From: Ophiosphaerella korrae
Taxonomy: Eukaryota; Ascomycota; Dothideomycetes; Pleosporales; Phaeosphaeriaceae
Direction: 5' to 3'
DNA length: 64,000 nt
NCBI GenBank assembly: GCA_028456385.1
Contig: JALNQF010000013.1
Location: 186,001-250,000 of the forward strand
Position numbers and translations under genes: made by a program. The notes below the pieces were generated by a model that saw only the letters and a list, made by a program, of their open reading frames with translations, was not told the origin of the DNA and ran no database searches. Positions 20,913 to 31,093 of the stretch are shown in pieces (the stretch's first letter is position 1; the number at the start of each line of letters is the position of its first letter).

Positions 20913-21164
20913 TTGAATATCACTGAACTAGATAATCAGAAGCCTTTAAGCTCTGCTCGAACCGTTCAAATAAACGTTTACCCTGTACGAAAACTTACGC
21001 ATAAAAATTACAAAGATTGTAAAGAGACACTACTAAGCGTTCTTGAGGACTATGAGGTAAAAGGAAAGTATTGCCGGTACAAGGGTCGAAGAGCTAAGCC
21101 GCCGAAGACCAGGGCCCGAAAACGGGACCAGTCAGTCCTAGCCACCTCACATCCTACGAGCTGA
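20913..21164 (+). pseudogene. Copia-type gag fragment
   Basis: The frame reads ...VRKLTHKNYKDCKETLLSVLEDYEV..., matching the 'kLt..NY..Wk..l...Le.y.l' opening of Ty1/copia Gag (UBN2/DUF4219-like), with Cys where Trp is normal. It then becomes basic (RRAKPPKTRARKRD) and stops at 21164. No zinc knuckle, protease, integrase or reverse transcriptase follows, so this is at most a truncated 5' piece. Identification rests on about 35 residues. Confidence 0.35.
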
Positions 21165-21475
21165 TTGGGGCCTAAAATCAGACCCCTCTTCATGCTGCTC
21201 ATGGATGAAATCAGGCGCAATCAGAGGAGCTCAGGCTTAAATCATGCACAATCATGCTAGCTCACGTTGGCTCAGGGCAAGCTCAGGAGTGCTCAGCCAC
21301 AGCTCAAGCTGCTTACTCATAGCTCACGTTGCACCCCTGTGTAACTCAAGGTCAAATCCGGAAAAAGCTTTGTGTGAGGGTAGATTTCACTCCATAATCT
21401 ATCGCGATTACATGCACTTTCGTTTTGAGCCTCCTAGGAGTAGGGGGAAATGTGACGATCGCAGCCGCACTTTTG
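21165..21475. other. Low-complexity noncoding stretch
   Basis: Rich in irregular GCTCA/AGCTCA words between 21215 and 21330. No gene recognised. Confidence 0.3.
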
Positions 21476-22388
21476 TTATAATTGTTCGCCCATTAGTATT
21501 TCAATCGTATCAACCAAGTTCTGTATCTTTTGCTCTCCCCTCTTCTTGTTGAAATGGACACAGTCATGGTTGAAAAATATACTCATCGCTTTTGGCCATT
21601 TTTTCTCATGTTCCGCTACAACGGCAACATGTGTGGATTGCAGGAAAGGTCCTAACTCATCTAGCGAATTGATTCTGTCTGTGAGTAAATCGTAGTTCAA
21701 GCTCTCTGCAGCAGGAACCACGCCTTCGACGACAGAGAATGTTGATCCCATGAGACAGCCAGCAATAACAGTAAAAGTGGTACGAAGCCATCCAGGAGGT
21801 ATAAAAACAAGTTCACGTAACATTGTTAAAACAGCACGACCGCCAGTTAGCTCTTTCTCATACTCTAAGTACCTCCTGCTCTTATTTCTCATTTTTTTAT
21901 ATGCCATCCGGTTATTGCGATTAGGTGGGTAGAGCGCCTGTGGCTTGACCTACGCGTTTTCCATTGCAAATAGCCCCAAAAATCCTCTATCTATTAAGAT
22001 TCAGCATTTGTCTATGCGGTGGAAGAGGTACCCGTCACTTACCTTCGTGAATATCAACAACTGAGCCCATTGTGCCCATGTTAGCAAAGGCCTGGAAAAT
22101 ACCCTCAGTGCCCTCTTGTTGGTATATATGATATTTTGACTTGATTTTTGGTGGTAGACATAATAGAATATCTTGGAGCGGAATGTTCATTGCGAATTTT
22201 GGTTGTGCAGCTGGGATTCCAGAAGTGAACTCGTAGACAAAAGAGTGTTGAAATGGTAAGGGCTCGGTCATCCGGCTCCCCTCGTAGATCAAGCCCTGGC
22301 GAATATTCATGGTTGCCATTCCCAATATGCTGTTAAGATCTATGTGGGGCTCTGCTCTTGAGACTTGGAAAATACTTGGAGACCCCAT
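21476..22388 (-). CDS. Hypothetical protein, probably two exons
   Basis: First segment: ATG 22388 (MGSPSIFQVSRAEPHIDLNS) to a GTAAGT donor at about 22045. Second segment: an open frame from 21952 through ATG 21907 (MAYKKMRNKSRRYLEYEKEL) to 21476. TAG and CAG acceptors lie between, but none I found keeps the phase set by the donor, so either the splice site is missed or the gene is broken. The second segment has a hydrophobic stretch (LRTTFTVIAGCLMGSTFSVV) that could be a membrane segment. No family recognised. Confidence 0.35.
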
Positions 22389-22438
22389 TTCTATTTCACT
22401 GACACGAGGTTCTATTTCTGCTTTGCTGAGTAGTTGAA

Positions 22439-22460
22439 GTGTGTGTGTGTGTGTGTGTGT
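22439..22460. repeat. (GT)11 microsatellite
   Basis: Eleven uninterrupted GT units about 50 bp upstream of the minus-strand start at 22388. A TAGTTGAAGT word flanks both sides. Confidence 0.95.
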
Positions 22461-22639
22461 AGTGGTTTAACGTCCCTATATAGTAGTTGAAGTCGTCCAC
22501 TCCGAAGGCTATGCAAAAATAGCTTCAGGGATGCCTGAAGCTCTACATGTTCTGTAGATAAGAAGTCTGCTAACGCTAAAAGCTCGTGTCAAATAGAAAT
22601 TAATGCCTCGTAGTATGGGAGCCACCTCTGTTTTTATTC

Positions 22640-23086
22640 TTAGTGGATAGCATCAATACCTGAAGCATAGATGGCATCTGGCTGTAGTCCTGGCAACAGT
22701 TTTCTTGTAGCCGGTTGTACTCTGTTCAAGTCTTTTGGCTCGCGTTGACCAGCCTGCTGTTTCATGTGCTCTTTTAACTTTGCAGCTGTAAACGGTTTCC
22801 CGTGGCAAGGGTATTTCAGCTGGGTCATGTGCCTCTCCACATGTCTCACCAAAGTTTTGACTAGGGAGAAGGTCCCCGAGCAACTTCCTTCAGTGCATGG
22901 TAGCTGTTGGTGGTAAATGGTGCGTGAATGTTTGATTCAAACTGGCTTTGAGGAAAGGTATTGCCCACAACATTGGATCCCTAAAGATGTTTTTGGATGT
23001 TTGTTGATGAGATGCGAAGTGAAGTTACGCGCGCCGGAGAATGTTTTTTTACACGTTAAGCAAGTAGCCGAGAGTCGCAAGGCCAT
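22640..23086 (-). pseudogene. Multi-C2H2 zinc-finger gene with one nonsense codon
   Basis: From ATG 23086 to the stop at 22640 the frame is continuous for 149 codons except for one TGA at 22937-22939 (CGA to TGA would explain it). Finger-like units are visible in order: CLTCKKTF...HLINKH; CCGQYLS...IKHSRTIYH (this one holds the stop); CTEGSCSGTF...RHVERH; and a weaker YPCHGKPF...EHMKQQ. The Cys/His spacing of the first and third fits C2H2 fingers well. A single lesion suggests recent loss or a strain polymorphism. It was probably a DNA-binding protein; no other domain is present. Confidence 0.6.
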
Positions 23087-23773
23087 TTCCGACGAGAGCT
23101 GTTATGCAGTTTATAATGCACGGAGGCTTGTGTTTTAAAACGTTTGTACTCATTGAGATGCTGACTGGAATGTCGTTTGGGATGTTGTCCGGGATATATT
23201 TAGGATATATTTGGGATATGTCGAGATAGCATCGATGAAATTGAAAGTCAAGGTCAGGTACGGAATCGTAGGCAATGCTTTGTCGAATTTAGGGGGTGAT
23301 GCGCTAAATCCTCTAAACCTGACATGATCCCCATGAAGCGTAGCGTACCGAGCACACCCCCTAGACATCGGACAGCAGCATCAATTGAAGCTCTCGCAAG
23401 TCAAAGTTCCATTTCATAAGGTCGCAAACTCCCACTGCAAGGTTGCACGCCCCTCAGGTGACCACCATTGGCAATCAGTCTGATGGGCTCAACCCAGTTA
23501 TCCTTGCCTCAAGTTCGTTGCATCAAACTTCCAGATAACGGACCAGGCTAACAAATCCCGCGGAGATTCAAAGCTGGGAGTGATTAGGAAGTGACAGAAT
23601 TGAGTCTACTTAACCCTCCTACCATCGCAGATCTCCACATTGAAGGGCGAACCCAGGAGTAGCAGTTGGGCCGTAGTAATTGGCCCCTGCACACGGGATT
23701 AGTTAACAGCACAGTCCGCAGTTGCTTTGAGTTGCTTCTCAGCCATTGCCACGCTTCGAACATTGCAGGTATT
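23087..23773. other. Intergenic, no supported gene
   Basis: Short ATATTT-type repeats at 23190-23222; no coding frame with recognisable content. Confidence 0.3.
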
Positions 23774-24020
23774 ACTATGGCACAAGGCATAGGTAGTGCA
23801 GGTGGGCCCCGGGCGGTAGGGTCAAGCAATACTTCTCTACCAGACTGTTTCACATTAAATCCTCTATGATTTTGTATTGAAATCTGTGATTTTCAGTCGC
23901 CTGCGTGTCCACGCCTTACTGAAGTTTGTATGTAAAACAAGACTGAATCAGGCTTAAGCTACTCCTGCGTACCCCTGCCGCCCAGGGCCCACCTGCACTA
24001 CCTATGCCTTGTACCATAGT
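23774..24020. mobile_element. MITE-like element with ~50-bp terminal inverted repeats
   Basis: The left arm (23774-23823) begins ACTATGGCACAAGGCATAGG, and the right arm (23971-24020) is its near-exact reverse complement, ending ...GTACCATAGT. About 147 bp of noncoding DNA separate the arms, giving a 247-bp element. The outer bases are flanked by T/A-rich sequence consistent with a TA target, but the exact duplication is ambiguous. No transposase frame inside. It lies 175 bp upstream of the broken sterol desaturase gene. Confidence 0.6.
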
Positions 24021-24194
24021 ATAGTAATACTATATTTTGATCGATTCTTCAACGCAAAAAACTTTTCCCAATGTAGTTGGATTATCTGTATCTGCACAAG
24101 ATACAGCCTCTCTGCACCAAGCGGCAACTTTCTGCGACAATTATTCTTGCCACCCACCTCAGTTTTCATGTCCGCCGTTGCATAGCAGCCAACG

Positions 24195-25262
24195 ATGGAT
24201 GTAGCTCTCGAGTTTCTTGATCCTCTTGTTTTGGATAAAGTCTATGCACGGGCGTTCCCTTCTTACGACTTCAGCTTGAGTAACTCCTCATACTCTAATC
24301 TCTCGGCCGCCAACACAGCGCCTGCGTAACAATGGCCGCGTAACAACATCTATCGTCAAATCTTATCGATTCTCGTCGTTACTCAGCTCGGTGCGACCTT
24401 CCTCTGCCTTGTTTTCAGCGCTCTATCGTACTGCTTAGTATTTGATCGACGGCTTGAGTACCATCCTCACTTCTTGCAGAATCAAGTCCGCCAAGAGATC
24501 AAATCATCACTCTCCGCCATCCCCTTTATCAACATTCTGACCCTGCCTGTGTTCCTGGTCGAGGTCCATGGCAAAATTTTACTTTACTCCAACACAAGCG
24601 ATTACGGCCGGCTCTGGCTAGTGATCTTGGCCATCCTGTACATGGCTTTTAATGATTTTGCTATCTACTGGATTCATCGCTTGGAACATCACCCCAGCGT
24701 GTATAAATACATCCACAAGCCACATCACAAATGGATCGGTAAGTCTTTCACATTATTTCCTACCATCGCTTTGCCTTTTCGCACATACAGGTGGCAATAC
24801 TAATGACAAAAGTTCCCACGCCATGGGCTGCGCTGGCTTTTCACTTGCTTGATGGGTACGTACAGTTTCTGCCATACTAGTGAGTATCCCGTCACTCTTA
24901 TCCTCAAAACATCATTTCTTAAACCCGAAAGTGTCTTTGTTTTCATTTGCCTAATGCAGAGATATCTGTACCTGGTCCTCTTCATTGCTGTCCAGATTTG
25001 GACCATTTTCATTCACGACAGCGACATGATTACAGGCCATTGGACAGAGAAGTTCATCAATAGTCCCGCACACTACACATTACACCACACGTACTTCACA
25101 GCCAGCTACGGACAATACTTTACCTGGGCCGACACCTAATTCGGCCCGCACAGGGCGCCGGAGTCAGCGCTGGACTCTATCCATGATGCCCTCAAGGTGA
25201 TGAGGGCGAAAGGGCTTATGGGCGAGCAGGGCAACCCAGTCAAACACACCAAAAGCGAGTAA
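24195..25262 (+). pseudogene. ERG3-like sterol C-5 desaturase, disabled
   Basis: ATG 24195 opens a frame with the fatty-acid-hydroxylase superfamily di-iron histidine boxes: HRLEHH, HKPHHK before intron 1 (24739-24812, GTAAGT to AAAG), and HYTLHHTYFTASYGQY near the end. IWTIFIHDSD and WAD are also typical of C-5 sterol desaturases, which act in the ER on ergosterol precursors. The gene carries TAA at 24327-24329 and TAA at 25137-25139; both become CAA if a C-to-T change is reversed in thought, and the frame runs on to TAA 25260-25262. The second intron region (about 24880-24957) also reads into a stop. A functional paralogue presumably exists elsewhere. Confidence 0.7.
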
Positions 25263-26429
25263 TGTCTCAACTTTCTAAAGGAGCCGATGTGCCTGGCGAA
25301 TTTCCCTAATAAATAAGACAAAGCAAGGCAGGCATTGGTTGTAGTTGCAGCTAAGTAGCTTTCCATGGCCTCAATATCTTGGGGCCAACGACCGGTCTAG
25401 ATAAAATGCATTTTGTTACAACGAAAATCATAAAGCAATGTTTAATACAATATAATGTACAAAACACGCTCGCTCAAATGTCCCAGAGATCTCATCTAAA
25501 AAGATCCATGTCAATTCGATGATATTACGAATCCCCAAACATTAACCATTAGCCATAACCAACAATACCACCACCGCCAATCTCTACCATTCCGACCGGC
25601 TTATTCTCGCTTTGGACGGCTAGGAGTCGAATGCCTCCAGAATGCTGTGTCTCTTGCTGACTGTGCACTAATTTTCAGATCCATACCAGGATGTGGAGTA
25701 TAGCGATTTGCTGACTGAGTGATACATCTGACGAATCAATTGCCTTGATCACTCTTAGTCTCTGCGCCACCACGCGAGCAGACCTATAACAAGCTGGTTC
25801 AAGCTCAAGTTTCTGAGACCTTGGACGGAACGAAGTTACGCTCTATTTCTGCCTCGACGTAATCAGGGTGAACCCTATTCTTGTTCATCCTCAACCGGAA
25901 TTTGCTCCAACACGTATGAGACCAACTCTTCGTGTCAGAGCCTACAACGGCGTAGACAAGGCCCACGAGTGTGGCAAACCCAGCGGGGAAACCGGCTATC
26001 ATTGTTGTCTAGTCACCCATTGGAGTCAGTGGCGCTCAATTCATTGGGAAAATAGACAAGATGAGGATGCTAGACACTAGGGAGGGCTTACATGTCTCAT
26101 TGACAGAAAATCGGGAATTCGGCTACATTGACTTAGCGATCTCCTCAACAAACTTTCGGTTCTATCTCTTGTGCGACGTGCGCTCGCTAATATATAGATG
26201 TGTTGTCAGCTATGTGGCTTGCTGCACCTACGTCACCTCTGCGAGAAAAAGAAAAGAAGCCTAGAAAACACAAATGAGTAGTTGCAATGAATGACAGGCC
26301 CACTTATCCGAATAAACTTTATATGCCCCTGCTTTGCAATAAACAATACCTCCGCGCGACTGAGTCTTGTCCACCCCCAATTGGGGTTCATCGACCAAGG
26401 CCTAGTCAACCTGATTGAATGCCCAGCAC
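25263..26429. other. Intergenic with one hydrophobic minus-strand frame
   Basis: The only notable frame is 26002-25805 on the minus strand. It starts with a transmembrane-like segment (AGFPAGFATLVGLVYAVVGS) resembling part of an APC-type permease, then a charged tail ending VEAEIERNFVPSKVSET. A TAG lies two codons upstream. It may be a transporter remnant; confidence in that identity is low. Confidence 0.25.
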
Positions 26430-27710
26430 CTACCCAACCACAATATCAGCAACCAGCGCCTCCATCGCCGAACTCTGCGTACTTGCATTCGCACCAGAAA
26501 ACGGCCCAGCCCAATTCACACTAAATACTGCGCCCCGGTCATTCTCTGCGCGGTCATTCGCCCAGATGCTCTCTGCATTCACTCTTACAGCCTGGCTTAG
26601 CCCAGCATCCGGCGCAGCAGCATACAACGCCTGCACCCCACGCATAAAAACCCCTTTAAACTGCGTCCCATCGTTGCCGCAATTTGGCTCACATACATCG
26701 TGAATAACTCCATTAGCGTCAGAAAGCTCGCCCAGAGCAGCGTGCGCGATGCTTGATGCCAGCGCGATGTAAGAGGTGTTGGGGCTCGCAGCGTTGAGCT
26801 CGACGAGGGCTCCGAGGATAACGCCTTGGTTGTAAGACCATGTTGGGCGGCCGTTGTTCTTGCAGTCGTCTCCGAGGCCATCGTTGATGGTGCCGCGGTC
26901 GTTGAGCATTCCGGTGCCCAGGAACCATGCTAGTGTGCGTTGCGCCCAGTCCACGTACGTCTGCTTCTTATCTGCGGAGACGCGGTTTGCGAGATGCGCG
27001 GCTGTGCTCATGAAGAGCTCGTTTGGTATGGCGTTGACGTAGTTGCGTTCGATGGACCAGTATATGCCGCCGTTTCCGCAGTGCGTAGGCCATACTTTCG
27101 TTACGGCGAGGAATATGCCTTCTGCAAGCGTGAGGTAGGGTTTATGCTGAGTCACATCGTATGCCTTGATCCAGGCTAGGGCCCACCAGAGGTCGTCATC
27201 ATAGTATCCATCAAGCCAATCTGAAGGGTTGCCCTCTGCTGCCTTGTGAAGTTTCTCGCCGTGCAATTGGAGGGACTGGCCACTAAACCAATCGGCAGGG
27301 AATATAGTGCGAGGCTCATATGTTTTCGGGTCAAGATATTTGCTATAACCACTTCCTGAGCGAATGATATTGAATCGTGGAGAAGCTTTGTTTTTGGGAT
27401 CCTCTACACCGGGTTGAGGATTCTTTGCAGGAGCGTACACGTACGCAACTTCAAATATCTTCCGTGTCAAGCTCTGCAAACTTGCATTCTGTGGATCTGC
27501 TTGCGCAAGGTTGCCGATCACAGTCATGATGTTTGCGTCATTCCACCATCCGGTAGAGTCCCAAGTCCCCGTCGAGGCATTGTACCATGTGTTTAGACTT
27601 TGGAATGCGCGCTCTGCACGCGCAGTCGGGGAGGCGAGGCTTTGTGCGAAAACGTTAGGAATGAAAATAATAATGTAGAAAAGAACTCTTTGAAGAAGTA
27701 TAAAGAGCAT
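26430..27710 (-). CDS. Secreted GH76 alpha-1,6-mannanase-like enzyme
   Basis: Single-exon frame of 426 residues. Residues 1-22 form a signal peptide (hydrophobic core FYIIIFIPNV, likely cleavage after FAQ). The mature protein has the GH76 (alpha/alpha)6-barrel hallmarks: W-rich helices (STGWWNDANIMTVI), the paired-acid catalytic motif WLDGYYDDDLWWALAW (Asp171-173), IYWS, NELF, and PTWSYNQGVILGALVEL, with GVFMRG near the end. GH76 enzymes cleave or transglycosylate alpha-1,6-mannan; in fungi they help build the wall (Dfg5/Dcw1 branch) or degrade mannan. The short C-terminus has no GPI-type hydrophobic tail, so a soluble secreted enzyme is likelier. Codon use is GC-rich and the gene is intact. 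Convergent spacer to 25 kb region; next gene upstream is the Zn2Cys6 regulator. Confidence 0.85.
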   Translation of the reverse strand: MLFILLQRVLFYIIIFIPNVFAQSLASPTARAERAFQSLNTWYNASTGTWDSTGWWNDANIMTVIGNLAQADPQNASLQSLTRKIFEVAYVYAPAKNPQPGVEDPKNKASPRFNIIRSGSGYSKYLDPKTYEPRTIFPADWFSGQSLQLHGEKLHKAAEGNPSDWLDGYYDDDLWWALAWIKAYDVTQHKPYLTLAEGIFLAVTKVWPTHCGNGGIYWSIERNYVNAIPNELFMSTAAHLANRVSADKKQTYVDWAQRTLAWFLGTGMLNDRGTINDGLGDDCKNNGRPTWSYNQGVILGALVELNAASPNTSYIALASSIAHAALGELSDANGVIHDVCEPNCGNDGTQFKGVFMRGVQALYAAAPDAGLSQAVRVNAESIWANDRAENDRGAVFSVNWAGPFSGANASTQSSAMEALVADIVVG

Positions 27711-28566
27711 GACTCGGAAATTTTAAGAGAAACGATACTGATCATAAGAAGTAGAATGAGGTTAGATAAATTCGTCTTCCGCCTATGAAAGTTTTCGCCG
27801 TTGCTTGATACAGAAATGCCGTGCGGTGAAAGCTTCATATACGTCTTCCGCACAGCCATTGCCCACACAATATTGGCACAACAACGCTACAGTTGCAGGT
27901 TCCATTGACGTGTTTTGCCCAATGAAGAAAGAAGAGTGGACTGAAGGAAGGTACATCGTCTTACCTGGACGTTTCTCGCAAAGGTACCTGCCCATTCAAA
28001 TGGAGGAAGCGAGAATTGCCATTCCCGTCCTGCTTATATTGCAAAACTCCTAGATTGGATAAGTGGGTTTTTGATCCCTGGTCGGAAGACGAAAAGTGCG
28101 CATGGGCGATAAGTAGAGTAACGACCGGAAGCGAGATGTACATTTCGTGGCCGACCGCGCATGTGTTGTGTTTGAGGAAGGCGGAAGCCGGGGATAATAA
28201 GCTACACACGGACCTACCATAGAATGGGCACCTTCACTCTTCGTTGGAGTTTGAGGGCGCGTGTTTGGTGCATGTGCAATGTGGGCTGAGTTGAACCCTT
28301 GGCAAAGTGAGACAAGTTCCCCTCCAAGTGAGACCTCGGATGAGTACACCTTGCTATTCGGGCGCAGCACGTGGTTCCTGATTACAAAAAACACAACTGT
28401 CGCGTGGCGCTTTTCGCATCCCTGGAATATTGAAAACTCCGACATGGTGTTGCAACACAGCGGCGGGGTCTTGGTGATAGGTTCCCAGGCCTGTTGCATT
28501 ACCAGGGGTCCCCTCATTCAATTACACCCAACTCGTTATGAAATATTGATTTCTGAACCCGCGTGC
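27711..28566. other. Intergenic, open frames on both strands but no call
   Basis: Plus (27805-28053, 28261-28779) and minus (28050-28517) frames are open, but none shows a domain, and the plus frame overlaps the 3' end of the regulator gene. I could not decide which, if any, is real. Confidence 0.25.
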
Positions 28567-30180
28567 TCATGCTATCAGAATTTCAGTCCCGAACTGGCTG
28601 ACTTCCTCGACCCAACAATTTTCTCCGCCGTCCTTTACTTGATCCAAATACGTCCAGATGGCTTCAAGGACGCGCTTCGAAGTTCGAAGGTACCCCCAAA
28701 ACATAGTAGCGTACAGACTATCGAGTGTGTTCATAATCCATTCGCGTTGTGCTGGATCTCTAGACTCAGCTCCAGCTAAAAAGAGTGGCCAACAACTGGA
28801 CTTGAATAGAGCGTCTCCAGGCTTGAGATGAGATATGTGATGTACGACGTCGTTAGCAAGTTCAGTGAGGTTGACAATTGCTGTGCTACTCATAGGATCA
28901 AGTAGGGGGTTAGAAGATGGCAGAACACGTGCAAGATATATGCACACTGCTGAGCGATGTGCTGCGGCGATGTGTATACGTTGTTTGATATCCTCGTTTG
29001 GAAATGCTGGCTCAAAATCGCAGGACCATGCCACCGGGTCAAAGGCAAGTGCACGATGCAGAAGATCCCCAATCTGCTTTTGTATGTTCTCATACACTTC
29101 GTCGGTACATGATACCGTCTTGTTAGGTAGAGCAAATGACTCTAGCATAATTCGGAGTAGAGGGGCCGGACAGGATAGGTAGTTGTTAGTTTCTGCATAT
29201 CGCAGGATAGGCTCAAGTTCGATAGTATCTGGTATGAAGGTCGGCATTGCGGTAAAGCTGAACGTTGAGCCCAAAATGTAGAAGACCAGAAAGTCAGACA
29301 AGAGGGTTTTGCGTAGCTGGCTCATAGGTTTTTGCAGGTACGGTGGCTCACCGAGGAGTCTAATGAGGCGCAAGGCACCGTCCATGTGTATTTTCCACTT
29401 GTCTTTGCCCGACTCCACAAGGGCATAGTTGACGAACAGGAGAATTGTCACCAATATCAGATCGATGTTCGACTCATTCACTGTAGCAACATTTTGCGCG
29501 AGCAACGATAGAGCGTGCTGCTTCGCTACCAGCGCATCCCTATATGATGATTGCAGCGGTCCGCCGAAACAGTTCGGGGGCTTGTGATATGCCGTGCTGT
29601 CTATGCCATTCTCTGCTTGGTAAGTTGATTGGTTCATTGTTGGATTGCGTGAGATGTTGAACACATGGAAGGCCGAGTTGGCGACCATGATTTGCAGCAG
29701 CAATGGGTATGCAGATGTTGCAGGTATGAGGTCGCGAATAGGATTTGCCCCTGGCATGTCATAGACAACGAGGACATCGCATAGTTGTGTTGCGAAGTGG
29801 TGCATATAGTACCGTGTATGGGGATCAAGATCGTTGACTAATGGGTCGGCCAGTGCCCATGGAACGGTTTGTGCATCGGCAAAGTTATGGCCCAGCTGGG
29901 CCAAGGCGTTTGTTACCTCGTGGTGTACCTGAGGTGCAGGAGGTGCGTCGTGGTCCTTGGCTTCCTTTCTAGTATTTTCGCTTTCGTCATAGGACTTGCC
30001 CATCATCTTCCCCCGGCTGGCCACCCCACTATTCCATTTGAACAACTTTCCATAACCCAGGCAGTCAGCTCCAGAGGACAGGCATTTCTGGCAGCTCGGT
30101 AACGAGCGGTCACAACGCCAGCGTCGCTTCCGGCAATTGTGACAAGCTTTGGTAGGCAGGTTGAGGATTGCGGTGTTCAT
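28567..30180 (-). CDS. Zn2Cys6 transcription factor, Fungal_trans_2 type
   Basis: The frame opens at 30288, but the ATG at 30180 (MNTAILNLPTKACHNCRKRR) sits just before the binuclear zinc cluster CHNCRKRRWRCDRSLPSCQK...C, six Cys with C-x2-C-x6-C-x5-C-x2-C-x6-C spacing, and is the likelier start, giving 537 residues. A linker with basic residues follows. The remaining ~430 residues are helical and match the layout of the acr-2/Fungal_trans_2 middle domain: DPHTRYYMHHFATQLCDVLV near the start, then NPIRDLIP, LLLQIMVANSAFHV, HRSAVCIYLARVL and SCWPLFLAGAES. It acts in the nucleus, binding CGG-type sites. Divergent from an MFS transporter across a 0.9-kb shared upstream region, the usual arrangement for a pathway-specific regulator. 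Confidence 0.85.
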   Translation of the reverse strand: MNTAILNLPTKACHNCRKRRWRCDRSLPSCQKCLSSGADCLGYGKLFKWNSGVASRGKMMGKSYDESENTRKEAKDHDAPPAPQVHHEVTNALAQLGHNFADAQTVPWALADPLVNDLDPHTRYYMHHFATQLCDVLVVYDMPGANPIRDLIPATSAYPLLLQIMVANSAFHVFNISRNPTMNQSTYQAENGIDSTAYHKPPNCFGGPLQSSYRDALVAKQHALSLLAQNVATVNESNIDLILVTILLFVNYALVESGKDKWKIHMDGALRLIRLLGEPPYLQKPMSQLRKTLLSDFLVFYILGSTFSFTAMPTFIPDTIELEPILRYAETNNYLSCPAPLLRIMLESFALPNKTVSCTDEVYENIQKQIGDLLHRALAFDPVAWSCDFEPAFPNEDIKQRIHIAAAHRSAVCIYLARVLPSSNPLLDPMSSTAIVNLTELANDVVHHISHLKPGDALFKSSCWPLFLAGAESRDPAQREWIMNTLDSLYATMFWGYLRTSKRVLEAIWTYLDQVKDGGENCWVEEVSQFGTEILIA

Positions 30181-31093
30181 TGGACGTGCGCCATGCAACG
30201 TGTGCCTAGTATTGGCCTGAAGGAGGATATGACGAGCCCCAGATTCACACAGTAGTTTGTGGGGGGTTGCTAGTGAGTGATCGTGCATGCGTTTAAGTTG
30301 TATCTATGACCAAACCGACGGCATACCAGCGCCCGGGCTCGTCACCTGGTCTCCTCGCCGCATCCGATGCACTAACCTGGCGTGACTAAGCTACGGCAGG
30401 CGCCCCCAGCTACAAACGCAATCAGATTCCGAGGAGCGTCAAACTTGAGCCCACGAGTCAACACCGTGGACAGGCAATACTAACAAGGCATAAACATATG
30501 TCGATCGCATAGATGTCAAACCGCCACAACAATCCTTTTGGATCGAGTCCCTGGTTTTTGGAGATAGACTGACTCGCTGAGATAGGCACGCCAAAACTGT
30601 GCTTCCCAATCTTTGCTTTTGCTGTGCCTATGCATTGTACGTTGGCAAACCGTTTCCGTCAGCTCAGCGCCGTTGCCGATCTCTCATGGACCCTGGTTGC
30701 GCAAAAGTTTCATTGCTCGCCCTTGGGCCTGGCCTTTCGACGTTAAACTCTATCTAGTTGCCAAGACACAATCCCTGCATGGATAGTTCACATTGTGACG
30801 ACCTCTTGAGTAAAAACGAACAAAACGTCACAAGCTAGGTAACAAAGCAAGTCTACCTGTAATTGTATTTCTCAGCAGCATGGTATCAACAACACTTTCC
30901 AGCGGCTTCGGTGCCTGCTATGACGGAATACTGGTACATAAAAAGAAAGGATGCCCAGGGTACAATTCAACTAACTCTGAATAATTCGCGCCAAGTCCCA
31001 TTGTTGACTGCCTCTAATCTGCTTCTGGTGATCGTCAGTTTCTGGCCTGAGGAACTTGACTAGTCGCAAGATACAATAGTCGGTTCTCCCGCG
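30181..31093. promoter_or_regulatory. Shared upstream region of regulator and MFS transporter
   Basis: 913 bp between divergent starts. It holds scattered CCG/CGG words that could bind a Zn2Cys6 protein, but no clear inverted CGG pair was identified by eye. No other gene is supported. Confidence 0.35.

Noticed and set aside
25805..26002. Permease-like hydrophobic frame as a gene
   Set aside because: Only one membrane segment, a stop just upstream, and an unrelated charged tail; kept only as a note.
26597..26928. Other frames overlapping the GH76 gene
   Set aside because: High GC in the GH76 gene keeps shadow frames open; GH76 motifs settle the true frame.
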